DNA of 10,558 bases, from positions 1 to 10,558 of the forward strand of contig JAGPKW010000019.1 of NCBI GenBank assembly GCA_018053685.1. The letters are read 5' to 3'. The position numbers and the translations under genes were made by a program. Source of the DNA: Patescibacteria group bacterium. GTDB taxonomy: Bacteria > Patescibacteriota > Patescibacteriia > JAGPKW01. The notes under the pieces were generated by a model. The model had not been told where the DNA came from, ran no database searches, and was given only the letters and a program-made list of their open reading frames with translations. Each line of letters begins with the position of its first letter. The stretch's first letter is position 1. This document shows, piece by piece, positions 6,235 through 10,558 of the stretch.

Positions 6235-6858
6235 TTATATGCCTCTCTTCTTCCCATAAACCAGATATTGTAATCTTGGAGAATATCTTAGTCGTTTTTT
6301 AACGCAGTAGTCCCAAACTTTTCTCATTATCTCTAAATCTTTTTTCTTATTGTATGTTGTTAATGGCATTAAACAAGTAGCAAAAGGTATCATATCAACT
6401 CCAATTGTCTCTAAATCAGTTACAACTTTAATGTCATAGTATTTTTTAGGGAGTTCTTCTTCTTGTATTTTTTGAAAGACTATTTTTGCTACATCTAAAT
6501 CCTTAGGAGAGCAACTAATGTGTTCGCAATAAGAGAATACTTCCTTTTTTAATAAATCTCCATTTGTTTCAATATGTAAAGAAATACACGGATTCTCCTC
6601 TCTCGCTATTTCTACTACATTTTTAATATCTTCAAACTGTAATAATGGCTCTCCACCAGTAAAACAAATTAAATTATGTCCCGATTCTAAAATAATTTCC
6701 GCAACCTTTTCGCAACTATATTGTTTTCCTTCCGTATGATACTTAGTGTCACAGAACTCACAATTTCTTGTGCATCCAGAACATCTGATGAAAAGCATAG
6801 GAACTCCAGTATATTCTCCTTCGCCTTGTATTGATTCAAATATCTCGTTAATTTTCAT
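6235..6858 (-). CDS. queE: 7-carboxy-7-deazaguanine synthase QueE (radical SAM)
   Basis: This 207-residue radical SAM enzyme rearranges 6-carboxytetrahydropterin to 7-carboxy-7-deazaguanine. It opens with the QueE signature IFESIQGEGEYTG (6-18). The [4Fe-4S] cluster motif is Cys29-x3-Cys33-x2-Cys36 in GCTRNCEFCDT, the short QueE-type spacing. FTGGEPLLQ (66-74) is the SAM-binding GGE segment, and LHIETNG (94-100) and ISCSPKDL (113-120) follow in the usual order. Length and motifs are normal. The ATG at 6858 lies 11 bases inside the end of queD, so the two should be translated in tandem. Together with queD, folE and queC it completes the preQ0 route. Confidence 0.95.
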   Translation of the reverse strand: MKINEIFESIQGEGEYTGVPMLFIRCSGCTRNCEFCDTKYHTEGKQYSCEKVAEIILESGHNLICFTGGEPLLQFEDIKNVVEIAREENPCISLHIETNGDLLKKEVFSYCEHISCSPKDLDVAKIVFQKIQEEELPKKYYDIKVVTDLETIGVDMIPFATCLMPLTTYNKKKDLEIMRKVWDYCVKKRLRYSPRLQYLVYGKKRGI

Positions 6859-7204
6859 AATCTGTAAAAATTACTGATGACTTATCGCCTTCAAAGACAG
6901 TTGCTTCAACTTCTATATCTTTATTGTATTTCTCAGAGCCAGCCTTTATTTTTTTAACTAAGTATTCTGCTAACCTTTCTGCCGTTGGAACTTCTAAGAA
7001 ATCATTGAGATGTTTATGGTCTAACTCTTCTATTATGTCTTTTAATAATTTGAAGTCAATAACTACATCGTTTTTTAATTCTTCTGCCGTTACTTTTACC
7101 AATATCTTGTAAGTATGCCCGTGTAGATTATGACATTTTTCATTATACGCATTCGGCAATTGATGTGAACAGGATATTTCTGTTTTATATTTTAGTATAT
7201 ACAT
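6848..7204 (-). CDS. queD: 6-carboxy-5,6,7,8-tetrahydropterin synthase QueD
   Basis: This 118-residue tunnel-fold enzyme converts dihydroneopterin triphosphate from FolE to 6-carboxytetrahydropterin, the substrate of QueE. The zinc ligands are His14 in SCSHQLP and His28 and His30 in CHNLHGHTYKI, with catalytic Cys24 four residues before the His pair. VVIDFKLLKDII (47-58), LDHKHLND (61-68) with the Asp-His pair, PTAERLAEY (73-81), and a late Glu105 that binds the pterin are all present. It is the first gene of the deazaguanine run and starts after a 6-base gap with leader AAAAAAT before the ATG, with no Shine-Dalgarno. Standard length and full motif set make this call secure. Confidence 0.95.
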   Translation of the reverse strand: MYILKYKTEISCSHQLPNAYNEKCHNLHGHTYKILVKVTAEELKNDVVIDFKLLKDIIEELDHKHLNDFLEVPTAERLAEYLVKKIKAGSEKYNKDIEVEATVFEGDKSSVIFTDYEN

Positions 7205-7210
7205 ATTTTT

Positions 7211-7462
7211 TTACTTACTAATAATTAGTCCTTTTCCATCCTTAAACTTATCACATACTATCATCACTAAGTCAACGATAGCCCATACTCCTGAAATGTA
7301 GACTCCTACTATTGTTAAGGTTAGAAGTAGCATAATTATTCCTGTTCCTGTTTTGCCAACATAGAATCTATGTATTCCTAACGCTCCCAGAAAGAACGCT
7401 AATAATATCGCTGTTGTTTTTTGTTTCTCAGATATTTGTTTTTCTGGTGTTTGTGTTTCCAT
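7211..7462 (-). CDS. Small TM2-domain membrane protein
   Basis: This 83-residue protein has a polar N-terminal tail (about 1-15) followed by a TM2 domain. The hydrophobic stretch ILLAFFLGALGIHRFYVGK (19-37) is the typical first segment with its GxHRFYxGK turn, and a second hydrophobic region runs from about 41 to 69, ending in VWAIVDLVMIV. The C-terminus is short and charged. TM2 proteins are widespread in bacteria and are also found in phages; no enzymatic role is established that I could assign here. It lies 6 bases before queD and so probably shares its transcript, but there is no reason to link it to deazaguanine synthesis. Confidence 0.82.
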   Translation of the reverse strand: METQTPEKQISEKQKTTAILLAFFLGALGIHRFYVGKTGTGIIMLLLTLTIVGVYISGVWAIVDLVMIVCDKFKDGKGLIISK

Positions 7463-7488
7463 ATTTTTATTTTATTATGATTATTTAT

Positions 7489-7746
7489 TTAATGCTTCTC
7501 TGTTCTTATTTTTCCTGCTTCTTTTTGAGCCAATTCCATTATTTCTTTTAACTCTTCTGTCTCTTTATAGAGTATCCCTATGTATATTCCGATGCCAAGT
7601 ATAACAAAATGTATAGTAAAATGACATAACCAACTTTCTTTCTCTATTTCAAAGTCAAAAAATGTAAATGTAGTCCAATTTAATTTAGAATCGCTTCGTA
7701 TAAATTGTCTCCACTCGTTAACAAGTTGTATTATTACTCTCTTCAT
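7489..7746 (-). CDS. Small membrane protein of unknown function
   Basis: This 85-residue protein does not match a family I recognise. Residues 1-41 are amphipathic and rich in aromatics (RQFIRS, TTFTFFDFEIE). A single probable transmembrane helix follows at about 43-60 (FTIHFVILGIGIYIGILY), and the end is a charged, probably helical tail (KETEELKEIMELAQKEAG). Its ATG at 7746 overlaps the TGA of the preceding gene (ATGA), which supports it as a real translated gene. It could be holin-like in size, but one helix with a long N-terminal part is not enough to say so. Confidence 0.6.
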   Translation of the reverse strand: MKRVIIQLVNEWRQFIRSDSKLNWTTFTFFDFEIEKESWLCHFTIHFVILGIGIYIGILYKETEELKEIMELAQKEAGKIRTEKH

Positions 7747-8075
7747 TTTATTTGTTTATATTGCTCTTCTAATGCTTCTATTATTGTATTCAATGTTTCT
7801 TTCATCCCATCTCTGTATCCTTTGGCATAATAGTTAGCTCTGGTTGGTTCGTCATCGTTTTTATGTTTTAATCTAATAATTTCTTTAATAACAAGGAACA
7901 GATAACCTTCTGATTGTTTTGCTTGTTCTATATCTTTTTCTTCTTCTTTTTCTTTCTTGATTAATTCTAAGAGTAATTCTGCCTGCTCCTCATTTGCTCC
8001 TTCGCAACAATCAGATATTATTTTATCTTTCTGTTCTTTTGATAGGTCAGAGAAGTTTTCTGTTTTTTTGTTCAT
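7743..8075 (-). CDS. Hypothetical charged helical protein
   Basis: This 110-residue protein starts at the ATG at 8075 and resembles no family I know. It is strongly charged and looks mostly helical: EEQAELLLELIKKEKEEEKD (29-48), then LFLVIKEIIRLKHKND and a C-terminal TLNTIIEALEEQYKQIK. A coiled coil is plausible around 29-55. Residues 79-91 (RANYYAKGYRDGM) have the look of a YxxGYxDG motif seen in short phage proteins. The frame stays open upstream to 8219, but that extension covers the end of the zinc-ribbon gene in another frame; starting at 8075 leaves a clean 16-base gap. The TGA overlaps the next ATG. Confidence 0.62.
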   Translation of the reverse strand: MNKKTENFSDLSKEQKDKIISDCCEGANEEQAELLLELIKKEKEEEKDIEQAKQSEGYLFLVIKEIIRLKHKNDDEPTRANYYAKGYRDGMKETLNTIIEALEEQYKQIK

Positions 8076-8091
8076 ATTATATTTTGCTTGG

Positions 8092-8415
8092 CTATTTCTT
8101 AGTTTTTGTAAAAGGATTTTTAACATAAAGTTTATCTCGCCAATCACATTTTTTATAATTTTCTCGGCAAGTAGGACAATTGTGTCCAATGATAACACTT
8201 TCTTTCGCTCCAAAATCAATACTTCCTAAACTATCGCCTAATTGTGCCCCGCACCTTCCGCAATATCTATATCCCCAGAAAGTATCACAGATTCGGCTAT
8301 GTCCAATTAAAGAACAAACCAATTCATTTCTTTGTTGTTTGTTCTTAATAGGAATCTTGTCTAGTATTTTTAATAATTCTTCTTTTGTTTTTATATCTTC
8401 TTTTTGTTTTTTCAT
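8092..8415 (-). CDS. Zinc-ribbon phage protein of unknown function
   Basis: This 107-residue protein has a Lys/Glu-rich N-terminus (1-30) followed by a cysteine-rich domain. VCSLIGHSRICDTFWGYRYC with CGRCGAQLGDSLGS holds a CxxC pair in a zinc-ribbon setting, and a second part, IIGHNCPTCRENYKKCDW, supplies another CxxC plus a further Cys. The pattern of a GHSRI segment, a CxRCGxxxGDSLG ribbon and a GHNCPTC segment is one I recognise from small conserved proteins in phages and environmental genomes with no established function. It begins 3 bases after the stop of the 3D-domain gene and ends 16 bases before the next start, so it belongs to the same transcript. Confidence 0.75.
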   Translation of the reverse strand: MKKQKEDIKTKEELLKILDKIPIKNKQQRNELVCSLIGHSRICDTFWGYRYCGRCGAQLGDSLGSIDFGAKESVIIGHNCPTCRENYKKCDWRDKLYVKNPFTKTKK

Positions 8416-8418
8416 ACT

Positions 8419-8865
8419 TCACTTTATAATTAAAACTTCTTTATTTTGCTTGCCAAACTCTTTTGCTCCCTCTATATCCTTATCAAAACTTATGTCAAAT
8501 CTATCATCGTATTTTAATGCCAATCTATCTAAGCATTGATAATACTCATTATCTATTATCACCCAAGTTCCTAATGGAATTGAGCGTGGACAAGCTACTA
8601 TATTTTTCTTTCCGCAGATATTATCACCTGAAGCTGATATACAAGGGTCTCCCCAAGTTTGTTCTGGAACTGTATTATACGCTGTTATCGTTGCGTATGT
8701 TTGTTTCTTGATTAGAATTGGACTATTATATGTTATCAAGAAAACATCTTCTCTGTTAAAATACTCTGGACACTCTTTGCCACTACTGATTGCTAATCCC
8801 ATAAGAAGTCCAGTTAAGAATAGAATCACTATCATTATTTTTATGAACAGATGTTCTTTATTCAT
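8419..8865 (-). CDS. Membrane-anchored 3D-domain (RlpA/MltA-like barrel) protein
   Basis: This 148-residue protein has an N-terminal hydrophobic segment at about 8-27 (IKIMIVILFLTGLLMGLAIS) that acts as an uncleaved anchor or signal peptide. The C-terminal half is a 3D domain, a double-psi beta-barrel found in cell-wall-acting proteins: ATITAYNTV (58-66), GDPCISASGDNIC (72-84), IVACPRSIPLGTWVII (89-104), YQCLDR (109-114) and DDRFDISFDKD (120-130), with acidic residues Asp113, Asp124 and Asp128. Five cysteines (32, 75, 84, 92, 111) could form disulfides outside the membrane. In phages such domains occur in lysis or entry proteins acting on peptidoglycan, a role inferred here. It is first after a strong candidate promoter, with a predicted leader of only about 8 bases. 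Confidence 0.8.
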   Translation of the reverse strand: MNKEHLFIKIMIVILFLTGLLMGLAISSGKECPEYFNREDVFLITYNSPILIKKQTYATITAYNTVPEQTWGDPCISASGDNICGKKNIVACPRSIPLGTWVIIDNEYYQCLDRLALKYDDRFDISFDKDIEGAKEFGKQNKEVLIIK

Positions 8866-8879
8866 ATAGATATGTATTT

Positions 8880-8908
8880 ATTATACCACCTTTTTTGTTT
8901 GTTAACAA
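8880..8908 (-). promoter_or_regulatory. Sigma70-like extended -10 promoter before the 3D-domain gene
   Basis: On the minus strand TTGTTA (8908-8903), a 17-base spacer, and TGGTATAAT (8888-8880) form an extended -10 promoter with a perfect TATAAT and optimal spacing. Transcription would start near 8873, only about 8 bases before the ATG at 8865, so the mRNA would be nearly leaderless. The stop codon of the preceding nuclease gene lies at the edge of the -35 region. This is the best promoter I can see in the window. Confidence 0.62.
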
Positions 8909-9411
8909 TCTAATTTCTTCATTATCTCTGTTGCTAACATTTTGAATCTTTTATAAGAATAAACATCTGTTTCATCTTTTTCTAATCTTCTACAAAACTC
9001 CCTTGCTCTTTCCATTAACCTTGCCATTTCTTTATCAGGTTCCTTTACTCTGGGATTAGCCGACCTTTTTAATAATCCCAGAAACTCATCAAATTCTATT
9101 GTGGCATATATTTCCATTCTTTCGGGTGATTGGACTCCTGAGGGGTCTATTATTACTAGGCACCATTTATTCGGGTCTGAATTGCCAATTCTTGCTTGTT
9201 CTTTGGCTTGTTTAATCCACTCTTGAAACTTTATTGTTTTCTGATTTTTAACTTCTATAAGAAATGGGATATTAGCAAAAATATCTGCTTTATTTTTGCC
9301 ATTACCACTTCCTGCTTCTCTTCTTGCTTTTCCTAATCCAGCCCTTTCAATTCTATTGGCAACTTCTTTTTCTGCTCTTTTGCCTTTTTGTTGAATACTT
9401 TTACTTAGCAT
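8902..9411 (-). CDS. PD-(D/E)XK nuclease, Holliday junction resolvase-like
   Basis: This 169-residue protein has an N-terminal nuclease core. KGKRAEKEVANRIERAG (9-25) provides the first acidic helix, GSGNGKNKADIF (34-45) carries the catalytic Asp43, and FLIEVKNQKT (50-59) gives the ExK pair Glu53 and Lys55. QEWIKQAKEQA follows as the usual helix. The GSG...KxD...EVK layout is typical of archaeal-type Hjc resolvases and related phage nucleases of the same fold. The C-terminal 60 residues are charged and helical and have no motif I recognise. It sits in the ssb / NinB-like recombination block, which fits a role in resolving replication or recombination intermediates. Structure-specific resolvase versus other PD-(D/E)XK nuclease cannot be decided from sequence alone. 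Confidence 0.78.
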   Translation of the reverse strand: MLSKSIQQKGKRAEKEVANRIERAGLGKARREAGSGNGKNKADIFANIPFLIEVKNQKTIKFQEWIKQAKEQARIGNSDPNKWCLVIIDPSGVQSPERMEIYATIEFDEFLGLLKRSANPRVKEPDKEMARLMERAREFCRRLEKDETDVYSYKRFKMLATEIMKKLDC

Positions 9412-9426
9412 ATTTTATTTAGTTAT

Positions 9427-9696
9427 TTAATACCCACACATCCTCTTTTCTTCTTCCTCTTTTGTTTCTGGCTTCCAATCAAAATACCATAGTCTGTATG
9501 TTCCTGAGGAGAACTTGTCTTGTATGGGTGCTGATATTCTTCTTACCTTATAATCTAAATCGCCGACCTTTATAAACATTCTCTGATTGCCCACGATTAT
9601 TTCTAAATCCTGTTTCCGCTTCTTGGCTTGTTTTATGTATTTCTCGTGGACAGCTACTTGACCTGCCCATATTGTTGTTACTCTTTTTATCGTCAT
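9427..9696 (-). CDS. Hypothetical protein in the recombination block
   Basis: This 89-residue protein belongs to no family I can name. It begins MTIKRVTTIWAGQVAVHEKY, continues with a basic helix (IKQAKKRKQDLE), then short beta-like segments (IIVGNQRMFIKVGDLDYKV, 34-52) and an acidic end rich in Glu. No cysteine pairs, membrane segment or nuclease motif is seen. Its ATG overlaps the TGA of the NinB-like gene (ATGA), and it ends 15 bases before the resolvase-like gene starts, so it is co-transcribed with DNA-processing genes. The basic middle part would allow DNA binding, but that is only a guess. Confidence 0.65.
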   Translation of the reverse strand: MTIKRVTTIWAGQVAVHEKYIKQAKKRKQDLEIIVGNQRMFIKVGDLDYKVRRISAPIQDKFSSGTYRLWYFDWKPETKEEEEKRMCGY

Positions 9697-10166
9697 AGAA
9701 ATGGTATATCTTCAATTTTTATTTCATCTATATCTTCATCAACTATAAATCCGTCAGGTTCGTATTCTCCGGCCTCGGGGATTACTAAATCTAATCTTAG
9801 AAATACAAATCCTTTAATTTTTTCAATATATTCTGAAAATTGGTCTTTTTTTAGCTTTCTGGTGCTAATTGATGTTTCATAAACTTTACCGCCGATTACT
9901 ATTTCTTTTTTAAGAAAGATTCTCTTAAAGAACTCGTGTAGCTCTTCTGATGTATATCCTGTTTCTTTTGATATTGTTTTAAGAACCACACCCCAGTAAT
10001 AAGCGTTTTGCGGGATTGTCCTCTTTGCTCTAAATGGTCTGATTATCATCTCAATTCTTTTTCCGTTGAGTGATTGTAGCCATTTCTGTTGCTTTATCTT
10101 ATCGTTATAGTCAAGGAAGATATTCCCGTTTGATACTATTCCTTTTAATTTTGGTATTATTGCCAT
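9693..10166 (-). CDS. NinB/lambda-Orf-like recombination protein
   Basis: This 157-residue protein has the signature KRTIPQNAYYWGVVLKTISKETGYTSEELHEFFKRIFL broadly at 48-85: a basic RxKRT, the QNAYYWGV box, then a GYT-EELHE helix. That pattern is common in phage NinB-like recombination mediators related to lambda Orf, which bind single-stranded DNA and SSB. Later parts include TRKLKKDQFSEYIEKI (102-117) and LVIPEAGEY (127-135). The protein ends in a very acidic tail finishing EDIPFL, which imitates the C-terminal tip of bacterial SSB (DDIPF) with one extra Leu. It follows ssb by a 65-base gap and overlaps the next gene by ATGA. The NinB assignment is from motif memory, so moderately sure. Confidence 0.7.
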   Translation of the reverse strand: MAIIPKLKGIVSNGNIFLDYNDKIKQQKWLQSLNGKRIEMIIRPFRAKRTIPQNAYYWGVVLKTISKETGYTSEELHEFFKRIFLKKEIVIGGKVYETSISTRKLKKDQFSEYIEKIKGFVFLRLDLVIPEAGEYEPDGFIVDEDIDEIKIEDIPFL

Positions 10167-10231
10167 ATTTTTATCTTAATTATTTAACTCTTTTTCCTTT
10201 TTTTTCTATTACAACTTCTGGTGATAATCCT
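10167..10231. other. Intergenic spacer between ssb and the NinB-like gene
   Basis: These 65 bases are the longest non-coding gap in the window. On the minus strand they hold a purine-rich run with eight and five consecutive A, then an AT-rich TTAAATAATTAAG leader before the ATG at 10166. I see no hairpin that would act as a terminator and no convincing promoter. Confidence 0.5.
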
Positions 10232-10558
10232 TCATAAAGGAATATCCCCTATCTCTCTATTAATCGCTTCTTCTATCACTTCATCGTCTATCTCTTTTGC
10301 CTCTGGCTGTTCTTTTTTGTTTTTATTATCTCCAAAATAGAACTCTTCTACCACTACTTGACTATAATTTTTATAGCTTCCGTCTTCCTGTTTGACTGAC
10401 TTATTGTTTAATCTACCTGAGATGCCTAATGCATCTCCTTTCTTTACATATTTTTCTATCGTTTCAGCGACTGAGTCCCACGCTATCATATTGTGATAGC
10501 AAGTTTCAGTTTTAGTTTCTCCATCTTTACCTTTGAAGAATCTATTGGTGGCAAGCGT
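10232..10558 (-). CDS. ssb: Single-stranded DNA-binding protein (5' end outside window)
   Basis: The C-terminal 108 residues of an OB-fold SSB are visible; the start lies beyond the window edge. The visible part opens LATNRFFKGKDG, continues with TCYHNMIAWDSVAETIEKY and KKGDALGISGRLNN, then SVKQEDGSYKNYSQVVVEEF, matching the SSB order of ATNR, WH-xxAxxxxAE, LxKGxxxxxxGRL and the last OB strand with VxVxxF. A short linker rich in Lys, Glu and Gln follows, and the tail ends EIGDIPL rather than the usual DDIPF. SSB protects phage single strands in replication and recombination, and its tail recruits partner proteins. The ATG at 10489 falls inside the conserved fold and is not the start. Confidence 0.9.
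   Translation of the reverse strand, partial: TLATNRFFKGKDGETKTETCYHNMIAWDSVAETIEKYVKKGDALGISGRLNNKSVKQEDGSYKNYSQVVVEEFYFGDNKNKKEQPEAKEIDDEVIEEAINREIGDIPL

Noticed and set aside
8076..8219. Upstream extension of the charged helical gene to an ATG at 8219
   Set aside because: The extra residues come from reading the end of the zinc-ribbon gene in another frame; the ATG at 8075 gives a clean gap of 16 bases.
8180..8539. Plus-strand open frame of 119 codons, and similar ones at 4966-5247, 7957-8229, 2939-3193 and 9628-9882
   Set aside because: They lie opposite well-supported minus-strand genes, translate to Ser/Phe/Leu-rich or low-complexity sequence with no motif, and disagree with the uniform minus-strand orientation.
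10179..10231. A reading frame GLSPEVVIEKKGKRVK after ssb that looks protein-like
   Set aside because: It has no ATG, GTG or TTG start after its upstream stop, and ssb itself ends properly in an SSB-type tail, so neither a gene nor a frameshift is supported.
1..10558. Recoded TGA (code 4 or 25) as in some reduced bacteria and their phages
   Set aside because: TGA ends folE, queC, the queF-like gene, the NinB-like gene and ssb at natural protein ends, mostly within ATGA overlaps.
1..10558. CRISPR arrays, tRNA genes, insertion sequences, attachment sites and strong terminators
   Set aside because: I looked for spaced repeats, cloverleaf-like segments, inverted-repeat-flanked transposase genes and GC-rich hairpins followed by T runs, and saw none; gaps between genes are too short to hold most of them.

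Overview
The window is a piece of a tailed-phage (Caudoviricetes-type) genome or prophage. It is AT-rich and tightly packed, and every gene I accept reads on the minus strand, so transcription runs from high to low coordinates. Evidence for a phage is the small terminase, large terminase and HK97-type portal block at the low-coordinate end, the ssb / NinB-like / resolvase-like recombination block at the high-coordinate end, and small membrane and zinc-ribbon genes between them. TGA ends several genes in four-base ATGA start/stop overlaps, so the standard bacterial code applies. Almost no start has a Shine-Dalgarno sequence at a usable distance; starts follow A/T-rich leaders instead. A 3D-domain protein and a sigma70-like extended -10 promoter fit a bacterial host with a cell wall, but the host phylum cannot be named from the sequence.

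Layout in order of transcription: ssb (cut by the window edge), a NinB-like recombination gene, a small unknown gene, a PD-(D/E)XK resolvase-like nuclease, a candidate promoter, a 3D-domain cell-wall protein, a zinc-ribbon protein, two small unknown genes and a TM2-domain membrane protein. Next come queD, queE, folE, queC, a queF-like gene, dpdA and a ParB-like gene, then terS, terL and the portal gene (cut by the other edge).

The first main system is a complete-looking route from GTP to a 7-deazaguanine base in DNA: FolE, QueD, QueE and QueC make preQ0, the QueF-like protein should convert it further, and DpdA should exchange it for guanine in phage DNA. The QueF-like protein is only 110 residues and has lost most of the NADPH-binding motif of true QueF, so it looks more like the archaeal QueF-L type that makes the archaeosine base (G+). 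A ParB-like gene directly after dpdA may be a DpdB-like partner.

The second is in terL. A 280-residue intein splits the large terminase between the His and Cys that sit just before the third nuclease aspartate. A complete HNH homing endonuclease gene lies inside this intein in another reading frame, with its own ATG, stop and a candidate promoter, while the intein frame stays open straight through. About 510 bases therefore appear to encode two proteins at once. This nested arrangement is the most unusual thing in the window.
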